A stretch of 64,000 nt of DNA from Novosphingobium album (ex Hu et al. 2023) (GTDB lineage Bacteria; Pseudomonadota; Alphaproteobacteria; Sphingomonadales; Sphingomonadaceae), in NCBI RefSeq assembly GCF_022832385.1, contig NZ_JALHLE010000008.1, forward strand, positions 1-64,000, in the 5' to 3' direction. Both the position numbers and the translations under genes were made by a program. The notes beneath the pieces were generated by a model, which ran no database searches, was not told the origin of the DNA, and saw only the letters and a list, made by a program, of their open reading frames with translations. Position 1 is the first letter of the stretch, and each line of letters starts with the position of its first letter. Below are positions 27,070-35,556 of this stretch, in pieces.

Positions 27070-27085
27070 ATCGGGGAAACCCCCC
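27070..27085 (-). promoter_or_regulatory. Island motif copy 11, upstream of the response-regulator gene
   Basis: Minus strand GGGGGGTTTCCCCGAT followed by GGT, 61 bp before the ATG at 27009. It suggests autoregulation. Confidence 0.6.
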
Positions 27086-27181
27086 GGTCCTGATTTATGC
27101 GCCCCTATCGCCGCAAGACGAAATTCAGCGGAAACCGGCATTCAACGCGCGATGAACGCTGCCTTTTCGTCTCGCCGGTTC

Positions 27182-27197
27182 AGGGGTTTGTCCCGAT
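27182..27197 (+). promoter_or_regulatory. Island motif copy 12, upstream of the DUF4239 gene
   Basis: AGGGGTTTGTCCCGAT followed by GGC, 54 bp before the ATG at 27251. It is divergent from copy 11. Confidence 0.6.
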
Positions 27198-27250
27198 GGC
27201 AAACCGGAATGCCGGGCAGAAAATAGCCGCCAGTCCTCTGGAGAACGGCG

Positions 27251-28096
27251 ATGACGGCATTCGGAACCTGGTTGCTGACCACACCCATCTGGCTGATCGC
27301 CGCTGCCATTTACGGCGGCATGATCCTGTCGGCCCTTGCCGGCTGGAAACTGCGTGCGAAAAGCGCGGATGACGTATCACCGCGTGCGAAAAGCGAGGAG
27401 GGCTATGTCGTCTCGTCCGTGATGGGTCTTCTGGCCCTGCTGGTCGGGTTCACTTTCGCGCTGGCCATAGATCGCTACGACACCCGCCGTAAGCTGGTGC
27501 TCGAGGAAGCGAACGCCATTGGCACGACCTACCTGCGCACCCAGCTGCTCGAGGAACCGCATCGCACGCGGATCAGCAACCTGCTCCTTTCTTATACGGA
27601 AAACCGGGTCGATCTCGCGCGCTCCGCAGACAACGAGACCCGGCGCAACGACCTGAAGGCGAGCAACCTGATGGTGGAGCAGCTCTGGGCTGCTACTGTC
27701 GCCGCCTTTCCCACCATCCAGACCCGGCCGCTGTCGAGCGCCTACATCGGCTCCGTCAACGAAGTGATCGATCTCGATTCGGCTCGCCAGCAATCGCGGC
27801 GATCCCATGTGCCGGTGGAAGTGTTCATGATGCTGGTGCTCTACCAGCTGATCGCGGCGGGCGTGCTGGGTTACGTTCTCGCCGGGCGGCGCGGGCGCAC
27901 CACGGCCTCGCTCCTGCTGATCCTCTTTGGCGGCGCGCTCATTCTGGTGATCGATATCGACCGCCCGACCTCCGGCGGCATCACCGAAGACCAGCGCCCG
28001 ATGGAACAGCTTCTCGAGACGATGAAGGCTCAGCCTCCCGGCACCTTTGACGTCCCGATGGTGCCACCAGTTTCGGAGGACTTGCCGCCACAATGA
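27251..28096 (+). CDS. DUF4239 (bestrophin-like domain) membrane protein
   Basis: 281 aa. Four hydrophobic helices: LLTTPIWLIAAAIYGGMIL, VVSSVMGLLALLVGFTFALA, EVFMMLVLYQLIAAGVLGYVLAG and TTASLLLILFGGALILVIDI. Between helices 2 and 3 lies a soluble region carrying the DUF4239 signature (FALAIDRYDTRRKLVLEEAN, IGTTYLRTQLL). The family is inner-membrane and distantly bestrophin-like; channel function is unproven. GGAG lies upstream of the ATG. It precedes the first sulfatase by 178 bp. Confidence 0.87.
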   Translation: MTAFGTWLLTTPIWLIAAAIYGGMILSALAGWKLRAKSADDVSPRAKSEEGYVVSSVMGLLALLVGFTFALAIDRYDTRRKLVLEEANAIGTTYLRTQLLEEPHRTRISNLLLSYTENRVDLARSADNETRRNDLKASNLMVEQLWAATVAAFPTIQTRPLSSAYIGSVNEVIDLDSARQQSRRSHVPVEVFMMLVLYQLIAAGVLGYVLAGRRGRTTASLLLILFGGALILVIDIDRPTSGGITEDQRPMEQLLETMKAQPPGTFDVPMVPPVSEDLPPQ

Positions 28097-28145
28097 CCGC
28101 TCGGGCCAGCGCCCCCGGCAACCCGGCAGACTCCCCGGCCAATCT

Positions 28146-28161
28146 CAGGGCAAATCCCCAT
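28146..28161 (+). promoter_or_regulatory. Degenerate island motif copy 13, upstream of the first sulfatase
   Basis: CAGGGCAAATCCCCAT followed by AGG. GAT is replaced by CAT, and it lies 113 bp before the start codon; weaker than the other copies. Confidence 0.4.
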
Positions 28162-28274
28162 AGGACCGCGTCACGAAGGCGGCCAGATTTCCCTCAGGAC
28201 CGGAATGCTCGCCGCCACCGAGATGTTCCGGTCCGGCCCCGTTCCCGAAAAATCCCAATCGACGGAGAAAGCCA

Positions 28275-29789
28275 ATGGCATCGAGACCCAACATTCTGGT
28301 CATCTGGGGTGATGACATCGGCTGGCAGAACGTCAGCGCCTATGGGCTGGGCACAATGGGCTACACCACGCCCAACATCGACAGCATCGGCTACGAGGGC
28401 ATCCGCTTTACCGATCACTATGCCCAACCTTCCTGCACGGCAGGCCGGGCCTCGTTCATCACCGGCCAGTATCCGATCCGCTCGGGGATGGTCACTGTCG
28501 GCCAGCCGGGCGAGCCGCTCGGCCTGCAGCCTGCCTCCCCGTGCCTCGCCGAAGTGCTGAAGGCCGCCGGTTATCGCACCGGCCATTTCGGCAAGTCGCA
28601 TCTGGGCGACCGCAACGAACACCTGCCGACCAACCACGGGTTCGACGAATTCTTCGGCAACCTCTACCACCTCAACGTCTCCGAAGAAGACCAGCAACGC
28701 GACTATCAGGCCTTTGCAAAGGCCTATTCGGGCAGCCTCGAGGAGTACGAGAAGAAGTTCGGCGCACGCGGCGTGCTGCATTGCTGGGCGACTGACAAGG
28801 ACGATCCGACCGAAGACCCGCGCTTCGGCAAAGTCGGCAAGCAGAAAATCGTCGATACCGGCCCGCTCCATCAGGACCGCATGCACGAGGTAGACGAGAA
28901 GGAATTCATCCCGCCCGCGCTCGAATTCATGAAGAAGGCCAAGGATGCGGACGAGCCCTTCTTCGTCTGGCTCAACACCAGCCGCATGCACCTCTACACA
29001 CGCCTCAACGACAAATGGCGCTATGCAGCCGAGAAGTACTCTTCGGAAGCCGACCTGCACGGCTCGGGCATGATGCAGCACGACCATGATGTTGGCATCG
29101 TGCTGGACTTCCTCAAGGAACAGGGCCTCGATGAAAATACCATCGTCTGGTACTCGACCGACAACGGCCCCGAGCACTCGTCCTGGCCGCATGGCGCCAC
29201 CACGCCATGGCGCGGCGAGAAGATGACCACCTACGAGGGGGGCATCCGTGTCATCTCGATGCTGAAGTGGCCGGGTGTCATCGAACCGATGCAGCTCAAG
29301 AACGGCATCCAGTGCCATCAGGACATGTTTACTACGCTGGCGGTCGCGGCCGGTGTCAAAGACGTGAACAAAAAGGTCCTGGAGGAGAAGCAGCAGTACA
29401 TCGATGGCGTGAACAATCTCCCCTATTGGAAGGGAGAAAGTGAAGATTCGGCACGCAATCACTTGTTCTTCTACAATGAATCCAAGCTCGCCGCGCTGCG
29501 CATGGGCCCGTGGAAATGGCACTTCGCCACCACCGAGGACTATTACGGCACGATCACCGGCCGCTCCAAGCCGCTGGTCTTCAACATCCGCATGGATCCT
29601 TTCGAAAGCTACGACAACTCGGACAGCTACGGGCACCTGATCCAGAAAGTCTCATGGCAGACCGGACCGCTCGGCGAACTCATGAAGGAACACCTCGGGA
29701 CGCTTGCCAAGTACCCCCCGGTACAGGGCGGCAAGAGCTTCGACATGTCGAACGTGGTCGAGCAGTTCATGAGCAAGGGACACGACTGA
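28275..29789 (+). CDS. Arylsulfatase-family protein (Cys type)
   Basis: 504 aa. N-terminal [21 protein letters not shown] with the metal-binding Asp pair, then the sulfatase signature C54-T-A-G-R58 (C-x-A-x-R) followed by [14 protein letters not shown], and a second metal region [13 protein letters not shown]. Cys54 would be converted to formylglycine by the FGE encoded at 24346. No signal peptide, so substrates must enter the cytoplasm. The natural substrate is unknown; homologues act on aryl or alkyl sulfates. GGAG lies 8 nt before the ATG. Strong hairpins follow the stop codon. Confidence 0.92.
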   Translation: MASRPNILVIWGDDIGWQNVSAYGLGTMGYTTPNIDSIGYEGIRFTDHYAQPSCTAGRASFITGQYPIRSGMVTVGQPGEPLGLQPASPCLAEVLKAAGYRTGHFGKSHLGDRNEHLPTNHGFDEFFGNLYHLNVSEEDQQRDYQAFAKAYSGSLEEYEKKFGARGVLHCWATDKDDPTEDPRFGKVGKQKIVDTGPLHQDRMHEVDEKEFIPPALEFMKKAKDADEPFFVWLNTSRMHLYTRLNDKWRYAAEKYSSEADLHGSGMMQHDHDVGIVLDFLKEQGLDENTIVWYSTDNGPEHSSWPHGATTPWRGEKMTTYEGGIRVISMLKWPGVIEPMQLKNGIQCHQDMFTTLAVAAGVKDVNKKVLEEKQQYIDGVNNLPYWKGESEDSARNHLFFYNESKLAALRMGPWKWHFATTEDYYGTITGRSKPLVFNIRMDPFESYDNSDSYGHLIQKVSWQTGPLGELMKEHLGTLAKYPPVQGGKSFDMSNVVEQFMSKGHD

Positions 29790-29798
29790 CGCCCCAAC

Positions 29799-29835
29799 GG
29801 GAGTGCTGCCACCCCTCCCCCCCCGCAGCACTCCC
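29799..29835 (+). terminator. Hairpin 1 after the first sulfatase
   Basis: Perfect 11-bp stem GGGAGTGCTGC / GCAGCACTCCC around a 15-nt C-rich loop, starting 10 bp after the stop codon. There is no U-tract, so termination would be Rho-assisted or rely on the next hairpin. Confidence 0.55.
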
Positions 29836-29838
29836 GCT

Positions 29839-29890
29839 GGACATTGCCCCGGCCGGATCGTTCGTAACGAACACCGCCGGGGCAATGTCC
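29839..29890 (+). repeat. Hairpin 2: 15-bp perfect inverted repeat with inner palindrome
   Basis: Arms GGACATTGCCCCGGC (29839-29853) and GCCGGGGCAATGTCC (29876-29890) pair perfectly. The 22-nt loop contains GTTCG-TAA-CGAAC, a second 5-bp stem. It lies 3 bp after hairpin 1 with no poly-U. It may protect the sulfatase mRNA, terminate transcription, or be a protein-binding palindrome. Confidence 0.6.
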
Positions 29891-29965
29891 AGTTTCACTC
29901 AAATATTTACGAACATAGGAAAAGAAAGCGTCCTGAACAGTCCTCGGACTTTCCCGAAGTGACCT

Positions 29966-29981
29966 CAGGGTTGCCCCCGAT
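29966..29981 (+). promoter_or_regulatory. Island motif copy 14, upstream of the second sulfatase
   Basis: CAGGGTTGCCCCCGAT followed by GGC, 83 bp before the ATG at 30064. CTAACA lies 25 nt downstream of the GAT as a possible -10 element. Confidence 0.6.
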
Positions 29982-30063
29982 GGCCCATCAAGGTTCCTCC
30001 TTCCTAACAATGCAGGGCTTCTAAGCCCCCTTGTTCTCAGGGCGGCCCCACCGAGGAAACGAC

Positions 30064-32421
30064 ATGGCTCTCAACGAATACAAATCCGGTCACGCCTTCT
30101 CCGGCGTGGCTGGCCGCACGTTCGACGTCTCGCAGCCCGCATGGCCCGCCCCAAACCGCGCGAAAGCGGGGGCTCCTAACGTCCTGTTCATTGTCCTTGA
30201 TGACACCGGGTTCGGCCATCTTGGCTGCTACGGCAGCCCGATCCGGACGCCCAACATCGATGCGCTCGCCGCCAGCGGCCTGCTCTACACCAACATGCAC
30301 ACGACAGCGCTGTGCTCGCCCTCGCGCACCTGCTTCATCACCGGGCGCAACCACCACTCGAACGGCATGGCCTGCATCACCGAACGCGCGACGGGCTTCC
30401 CGGGCTCGAATGGTATCATCCCGTTCGAGAACGGCTTCATCTCGGAAATCCTCCTCCAGCAGGGCTACAATACATATGCCATCGGCAAGTGGCACCTGAC
30501 GCCCACGGAGCAGACTTCCGCCGCAGGTCCCTACGACCGCTGGCCGCTGGGCCGCGGCTTCGAACGCTACTACGGCTTCCTCGGCGGCGACACGCACCAG
30601 TACTATCCCGAGCTCGTGCGCGACAATTCGCAGTTCGAACAGGAGAAGAGCCCCGAGGAAGGCTAGCACCTCACGGTCGACCTCGTCGAAAAGGCCAAGG
30701 GCATGATCGCCGATGCCAAGCAGGTCGCACCCAGCAAGCCCTTCTTCATGTACTTCTGCACCGGCGCGCAGCATGCGCCCCACCACGTGCCCGTCGAATG
30801 GGCCGACAAGTACAAGGGCAAGTTCGATGGCGGCTGGGACGTTTACCGCAGGGAGACGTTCGCGCGCCAGAAGGAGCTCGGCATCCTCCCCGCCCATGCC
30901 GAACTCTCCCGCCATGACCCCGACGTGCAGGACTGGAACGCCCTCAGTGATGACGAGCGCAAACTCTACGCGCGCATGATGGAGGTGTTCGCGGGCTTCC
31001 TCGAGCACACGGACCACTACATCGGCGAACTGATCCAGTTCCTCAAGGACATCGGCGAATACGACAACACGCTGATCATGTTGGTCTCGGACAATGGTTC
31101 GAGCGCCGAAGGCGGCCCATCGGGTTCGGTCAACGAGAACAAGTTCTTCAACAACGTGCCCGACGACCTCGCGCAAAACCTTGCCGCAATCGAGGACATC
31201 GGCGGACCGAAGTACTTCAACCACTTCCCCTGGGGCTGGACCCATGCCGGCAACACCCCGTTCCGCCGCTGGAAGCGCGAAACCTATCGCGGCGGCGTGT
31301 CCGACCCCTTCCTGATCTCATGGCCGAAGGGCGGCATCCGCACCCAGTTCGCTCACGGTATCGACATGGTACCCACCGTGCTTGACTGCCTCGGGATCGA
31401 ACCACCGCCAACGATCCGCGGCGTCACCCAGTCGCCGATCCAGGGGTTCAGCCTCAAGTCCTCCTTCGAGGACCCTGCGGCCGAGGCACTGCACAAGACC
31501 CAGTACTTCGAGATGTTCGGCACGCGCGCGCTCTACCATGACGGCTGGCGTGCGGTTTGCCCCCGGCCGGGCACTTCGTTCACCGAGGCCGATCATGCCT
31601 TCGGCGATGCGATCGACCACGACATGCTCAACACACTCGATGCGGAATCATGGGAACTCTACAATCTCGACGCCGACCCGACCGAAACCACTAACCTTGC
31701 CGACAAGGAACGCGCGCGGCTGATCGAGATGATCGGCATGTGGTATGCCGAGGCAGGCAAGTACAATGTGTTGCCGATCGACAGCCGCACCACCGAGCGC
31801 CTTGCCACGGAGCGTCCGCAGATCGCCGAAGGGCGCACCCGCTACGTCTACTATCCCGGCACCCAGACCGTCCCCGGCAGTGCGGGCCCGCGCCTGCTCA
31901 ACACCGCGCACTCGGTCTCGGTCCATGCGACCATCCCCGAGGGCGGCGCCGAAGGCGCGCTGTTCACCATCGGCGGGAATGATGGTGGCTTCTGCATCTA
32001 CATGAAGGACGGAAAGCTGGTCTACGGCTACAACTACGTCGCCGACCAGCGGTGCAGGATCGCGTCCGCCGACGACGTACCCTTGGGCGATCACATCCTC
32101 AGCATCGAATTCGAACCGACGGGACAGGCGGACATCGCCAAAGGCATGGGAACGCCCGCAACATTGCGGCTGCTCGTCGATGGCGAAGAAGTGGGCGAGG
32201 GCGAGATGCCCAAGACGATCCCGCTCCAGTTCGGGCTTGCGGCAGGCATCACGATTGGCAGCGACAACGGTTCGCCTGTCATGCTCGAAGACGAATACCG
32301 CCCGCCCTTCGCGTTCTCCGGCACCATCCACAAGGCGCTTGTCGACGTCACCGGCGAACCGCTCGAGGACAAGGAAGAGGCGATCAAGGCCTACCTCAAG
32401 ATGGCCATAGCGCGGCAGTAA
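30064..32421 (+). pseudogene. Large arylsulfatase interrupted by an in-frame amber codon
   Basis: Read through one TAG (30664-30666), this is a 785-aa arylsulfatase: NVLFIVLDDTGFGHLGCYG, signature C84-S-P-S-R88, IGKWHLTP, a metal region LVSDNGSSAEGG and a roughly 200-residue C-terminal beta-rich domain. The stop is codon 201, in SPEEG-stop-HLTVDLVEKA; homologues tend to have Tyr before His-Leu here, so one base change (TAC or TAT to TAG) explains it. Frame and codon quality are unchanged on both sides, so decay is very recent, or the codon is read through, or it is a sequencing error. A second start for the rear half could be the ATG at 30703. No signal peptide. Confidence 0.85.
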
Positions 32422-32466
32422 TTGGCAGGATGTTGGCTGAGCAAGATCATTCCCGGTGGGGTATAT

Positions 32467-33363
32467 CTAGTCCCTGGACACTTCGCCGGGAATGACTGAC
32501 ACGGGAAGCGGCGGAACCTGCGGAGCACTTGCAGGCCTCCCGGCGCGCAACCATGGCATGGCCCCGGTGATGGCCCCGGCCGTCCAGCGGGAATGATGCT
32601 GCACTTTCCGGCTTTCGGCGGGGTCCTCCCAGATGGCTATGGACTGGCCGCTGATGGAGAAGACCTCGCCGGTAACCTCCGCCGACTGGTCCGAAAGCAG
32701 ATATGCGGCCAGCGGCGCGATATCTTCGGGCACCGATCCGATCTTCAGCCCGGAGGCTTCAGTCATGCGCGTATCGGCGACCGGAGAGAGCACATTGGCC
32801 CGGATGGCGTGTTCTCTGCCGGCCAGGGCGACACTCTTGGTCAGCCCGACGATCCCCGCCTTTGCCGTCCGGTACGGCGCCCGGTTGGGATCGCCCATCA
32901 CATAGCCAGAACCAATCGCGACCAGCGAACCACCTTGGCCATTTGCCACCATGGCTTTGAATGCGGACTGGAACATCAGGAAATGCCCCTTGAGATGGGT
33001 GGCAATCACCTCGTCGAAATCGAATTCAGTGAGTTCCATGAAGGGCCGGTGTCGCAGTATCCCGGCACAGCAGACGAGCCCGTCCACCCGCCCCCACGCG
33101 TCCAGCGCGCTATCGATGATCGCGCGGGCACCTTCGCTGGTCGCCACGGATGCGGATACCGGCAAGGCAGCCCCGCCTTTATCCACGATCTCCCGCGCGA
33201 CACTTTCGGCCACCGCCGGATCAGGACCACTGCCATCGAGCGCCGTGCCATGGTCGGCCACAATCACCCTCGCCCCCTCGCGTGCAGCTTCAAGCGCGAT
33301 CGCGCGGCCTATGCCACGCCCTGCGCCGGTTACGACAACGGCCTTTTCCGCAAGCAGCGCCAT
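32467..33363 (-). CDS. Short-chain dehydrogenase/reductase
   Basis: 298-aa SDR. N-terminal cofactor motif VVTGAGRGIGRAIAL, VCCAGIL (NAG-like position), catalytic Ser in IGSGYVMG and Tyr-x3-Lys in APYRTAKAG. The N-terminal arrangement resembles the hydroxyacyl-CoA dehydrogenase unit of multifunctional beta-oxidation enzymes. The C-terminus is extended by about 45 residues, Pro/Ala-rich and without known motif. GGAGGATGGGAT precedes the ATG. Third gene of the P450-MarR-SDR cluster; probably oxidises an alcohol intermediate. Confidence 0.9.
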   Translation of the reverse strand: MALLAEKAVVVTGAGRGIGRAIALEAAREGARVIVADHGTALDGSGPDPAVAESVAREIVDKGGAALPVSASVATSEGARAIIDSALDAWGRVDGLVCCAGILRHRPFMELTEFDFDEVIATHLKGHFLMFQSAFKAMVANGQGGSLVAIGSGYVMGDPNRAPYRTAKAGIVGLTKSVALAGREHAIRANVLSPVADTRMTEASGLKIGSVPEDIAPLAAYLLSDQSAEVTGEVFSISGQSIAIWEDPAESRKVQHHSRWTAGAITGAMPWLRAGRPASAPQVPPLPVSVIPGEVSRD

Positions 33364-33425
33364 ATCCCGTCCATCCTCCCATTTTTCTTCTTCTCAGTCA
33401 GATGGCGGCCAGATCTCGCTCCGGT

Positions 33426-33959
33426 TCAGCCGAACCGTTCCAGCAGGGCCAGCGCCCCCGCCACCTGAGAGCCCGACGCGGCCTTGTCCTTCGCAGCGAG
33501 GCCGTGGCGATCGATGTATGATTCCAACGCCTGTCTGAGCACGCCCAGTTCGCCGGTCAGGGCCGCACACCGGTCCGCGCTGAAGTGGCTCAGAAAGGCT
33601 TCGGCCGTCTCGAAGGCCCGCGCTTCGGCCCGGCGTTTGAGGTCCTGTGCCTTTTCCGTCGGCAGCAGCAACATTGCGCGCTTGTGGTGGGGGTTGTCCG
33701 CCTTTGCCAAAAGCCCTTTCTCGACCATTTCGTTCACGATCCGCTGAATGACCTGGCGCGGATGGCCAAGGTCGCGGCCGATCTGGGGAACAGTCGGCGG
33801 GACAGGTGCGTCGAAAACGGCAAAGAGAACAAGCTGCTGCAACACCGACATGTCCGCCGCGTCGGACAGCTCCGCGAATAGGTCCTCGAAGCAGCTGCGC
33901 AATCGCAGGATTTCGTCGATTACCGCCAGGAAGGGATTTGATGTGACTGGTCCGCCCAT
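33426..33959 (-). CDS. MarR-family transcriptional regulator
   Basis: 177 aa. Winged-helix region PPTVPQIGRDLGHPRQVIQR and wing NPHHKRAMLLLPTEKAQ, flanked by the helical dimerisation segments of MarR proteins. It is probably a repressor relieved by an aromatic or acyl ligand. Its ATG is 5 nt after the P450 stop codon, so the two are co-transcribed. The repeat element at 35418-35445, in front of the P450 and the divergent crotonase gene, is a likely operator. The C-terminal 30 residues are Ala-rich. Confidence 0.88.
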   Translation of the reverse strand: MGGPVTSNPFLAVIDEILRLRSCFEDLFAELSDAADMSVLQQLVLFAVFDAPVPPTVPQIGRDLGHPRQVIQRIVNEMVEKGLLAKADNPHHKRAMLLLPTEKAQDLKRRAEARAFETAEAFLSHFSADRCAALTGELGVLRQALESYIDRHGLAAKDKAASGSQVAGALALLERFG

Positions 33960-33964
33960 GGCGA

Positions 33965-35374
33965 TCAGTCATCCCAGACGATGTGCAGCTTGTCGATACC
34001 GAGGATATGGCTGCACAGGTATTCGACCGGCTTGTCCGGATCGAGCCGGAAGCGCGGCAGGCGTGTCAAAAGTTCCTCGTAGAGCGTCTGCAGTTCCAGC
34101 CGCGCCAGATGCGCGCCCAGGCACCGGTGCGGGCCCGCGTTGAACGCGATGTGCGACTTGTTGTCACGGTCGAGATCGTAAGTGCCCGGATCAGAATAGG
34201 CTGCCGGATCGAGGCTGGCGCCGGGCAGGTAGAGCATGACCCGCTCGTTGGCCTTCATCTGCACGCCCTTGAACTCCAGATCGTGCGAAACCCGGCGAAC
34301 CGGAACGACGAAGCTGTAAAGCCGCAGCATTTCCTCGGCCGCCTTGGGGATCAGAACTGGTTCCGCACGCAGCCTGTCCTGCAGGTCCGGATTTTCGGCA
34401 AGGTGGCGCACGGCATAGCCGATGGCGTTCATCACCGTGTCGAGACCGGCAATGAACAGGAGAACGCCATAGTTCTCCATGTCGTCCAGCGTCATCGGCT
34501 TGCCGTCGATCTCGACCTTCCAGAGCATGGAGAGGATGTCGTCTCGCGGATTGTCGCGGCGGTCGAGGATCTCGTCTCGCATGATCGCCGCGACTTTCAT
34601 GAGGCGCTGCATCGCAGCCATGTTGCCATCCGGCCCTTGCGCGGAAAGCCGCCGGTTCAGCATCGCCCGGTACGGCGGGATCATCTGCAGCGACAACCCC
34701 ACCTTGCCGAGCAGCTTTTCGATCCGGCTGACGATCCCGGCAGCCTTCATCATGCGCTGCGCCGCGGCCGGGTTGGCGTCGGATGCTTGCGCGGCGAAGT
34801 TCTCCTTCACCAGTGCCCGGTATTCCGGCATCATTTCCAGCGGCAGGCCGAGCATCTTCAGGAAGATCTGGACCGGCAGCGGCTCCGCCACGGCGCTCAT
34901 GAATTCGCAGCGCCCCTGAGCAACGACAGGATCGATCAGATCGACAGCAAGATCGCGGATCTTGGCCTTGAGGCCAGAAACGGTCTTCGGCGAGAAGACG
35001 GTCTGCAGGGGCTGGCGGTACTTTTCGTGCAGCGGCGGATCGAGCAGGATCGGATAAGGGATCGGCACATGGGGTGATCCCTTCGGCATCATCGCCAGCA
35101 TCGCCAGCAATTGCTCGTGCGGCATGGGTTCGCTGGAGAACGAGGCCGCATCGCGCGCGCCATCGAACACCGCCTCCTTGCCGAAGAACACCCAGTGCCC
35201 GCCGTTGCGCGGAGTCCAGAACACGGGCGGTGCTGCTTGCGAGAGTTCGAGAATGCGCGCGTGCGGATCGGCCTTGAGGGCCGGATCACCGAACATGTCG
35301 AAATCGAAAACCGCGCTGTCGGGAATGTGGCCGGGCGTCGGCGTGAGGGGGCTTGGTGATGCCAGCGTGGCCAT
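33965..35374 (-). CDS. Cytochrome P450 with an internal duplication
   Basis: 469 aa, about 50 longer than usual class I bacterial P450s. I-helix oxygen motif in FIAGLDTVMN, ExxR in EEMLRLY, and heme-Cys loop FNAGPHRCLGAHLAR. It needs a ferredoxin and reductase, not encoded here. The extra length is a tandem repeat: residues 175-219 and 225-269 align at 20 of 45 positions (LGLPLEMMPEYRAL / VGLSLQMIPPYRAM) in the F/G region that caps the substrate pocket. I start at the ATG at 35374; the longer frame to 35473 runs through the operator region. First gene of the P450-MarR-SDR operon. Confidence 0.92.
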   Translation of the reverse strand: MATLASPSPLTPTPGHIPDSAVFDFDMFGDPALKADPHARILELSQAAPPVFWTPRNGGHWVFFGKEAVFDGARDAASFSSEPMPHEQLLAMLAMMPKGSPHVPIPYPILLDPPLHEKYRQPLQTVFSPKTVSGLKAKIRDLAVDLIDPVVAQGRCEFMSAVAEPLPVQIFLKMLGLPLEMMPEYRALVKENFAAQASDANPAAAQRMMKAAGIVSRIEKLLGKVGLSLQMIPPYRAMLNRRLSAQGPDGNMAAMQRLMKVAAIMRDEILDRRDNPRDDILSMLWKVEIDGKPMTLDDMENYGVLLFIAGLDTVMNAIGYAVRHLAENPDLQDRLRAEPVLIPKAAEEMLRLYSFVVPVRRVSHDLEFKGVQMKANERVMLYLPGASLDPAAYSDPGTYDLDRDNKSHIAFNAGPHRCLGAHLARLELQTLYEELLTRLPRFRLDPDKPVEYLCSHILGIDKLHIVWDD

Positions 35375-35417
35375 GAGACGTCCTCTCCTGCTCACCCAGA
35401 TTATGGATGACACTAAA

Positions 35418-35445
35418 CCATATTGGAACTTAATGTTCCATATTG
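35418..35445 (+). promoter_or_regulatory. Probable regulator-binding repeat between the P450 and crotonase genes
   Basis: CCATATTG occurs twice, 20 bp apart (35418-35425 and 35438-35445). The centre is also an inverted repeat, TGGAAC-TTAAT-GTTCCA. Two-turn spacing and position in a divergent promoter suit the MarR protein at 33426. Confidence 0.5.
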
Positions 35446-35556
35446 TCTCTATTGCGTCAAGGTGGTAGGCCATGGCCAGTGAAACACCGGACGGCGTGCC
35501 GGACTTCGGAAAAGCCGGTGCAGCGTTACAAACGGCCGTCCCGGGAGAGAGGTGCG

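Noticed and set aside
28184..28200. A second motif-like stretch (CAGATTTCCCTCAGGA) upstream of the first sulfatase
   Set aside because: It matches only half of the island motif in either orientation, so it was not counted.
30703..32421. Treating the rear part of the broken sulfatase as an independent gene
   Set aside because: No ribosome site before the ATG at 30703, and the segment starts in the middle of the sulfatase fold; same frame as the front part.
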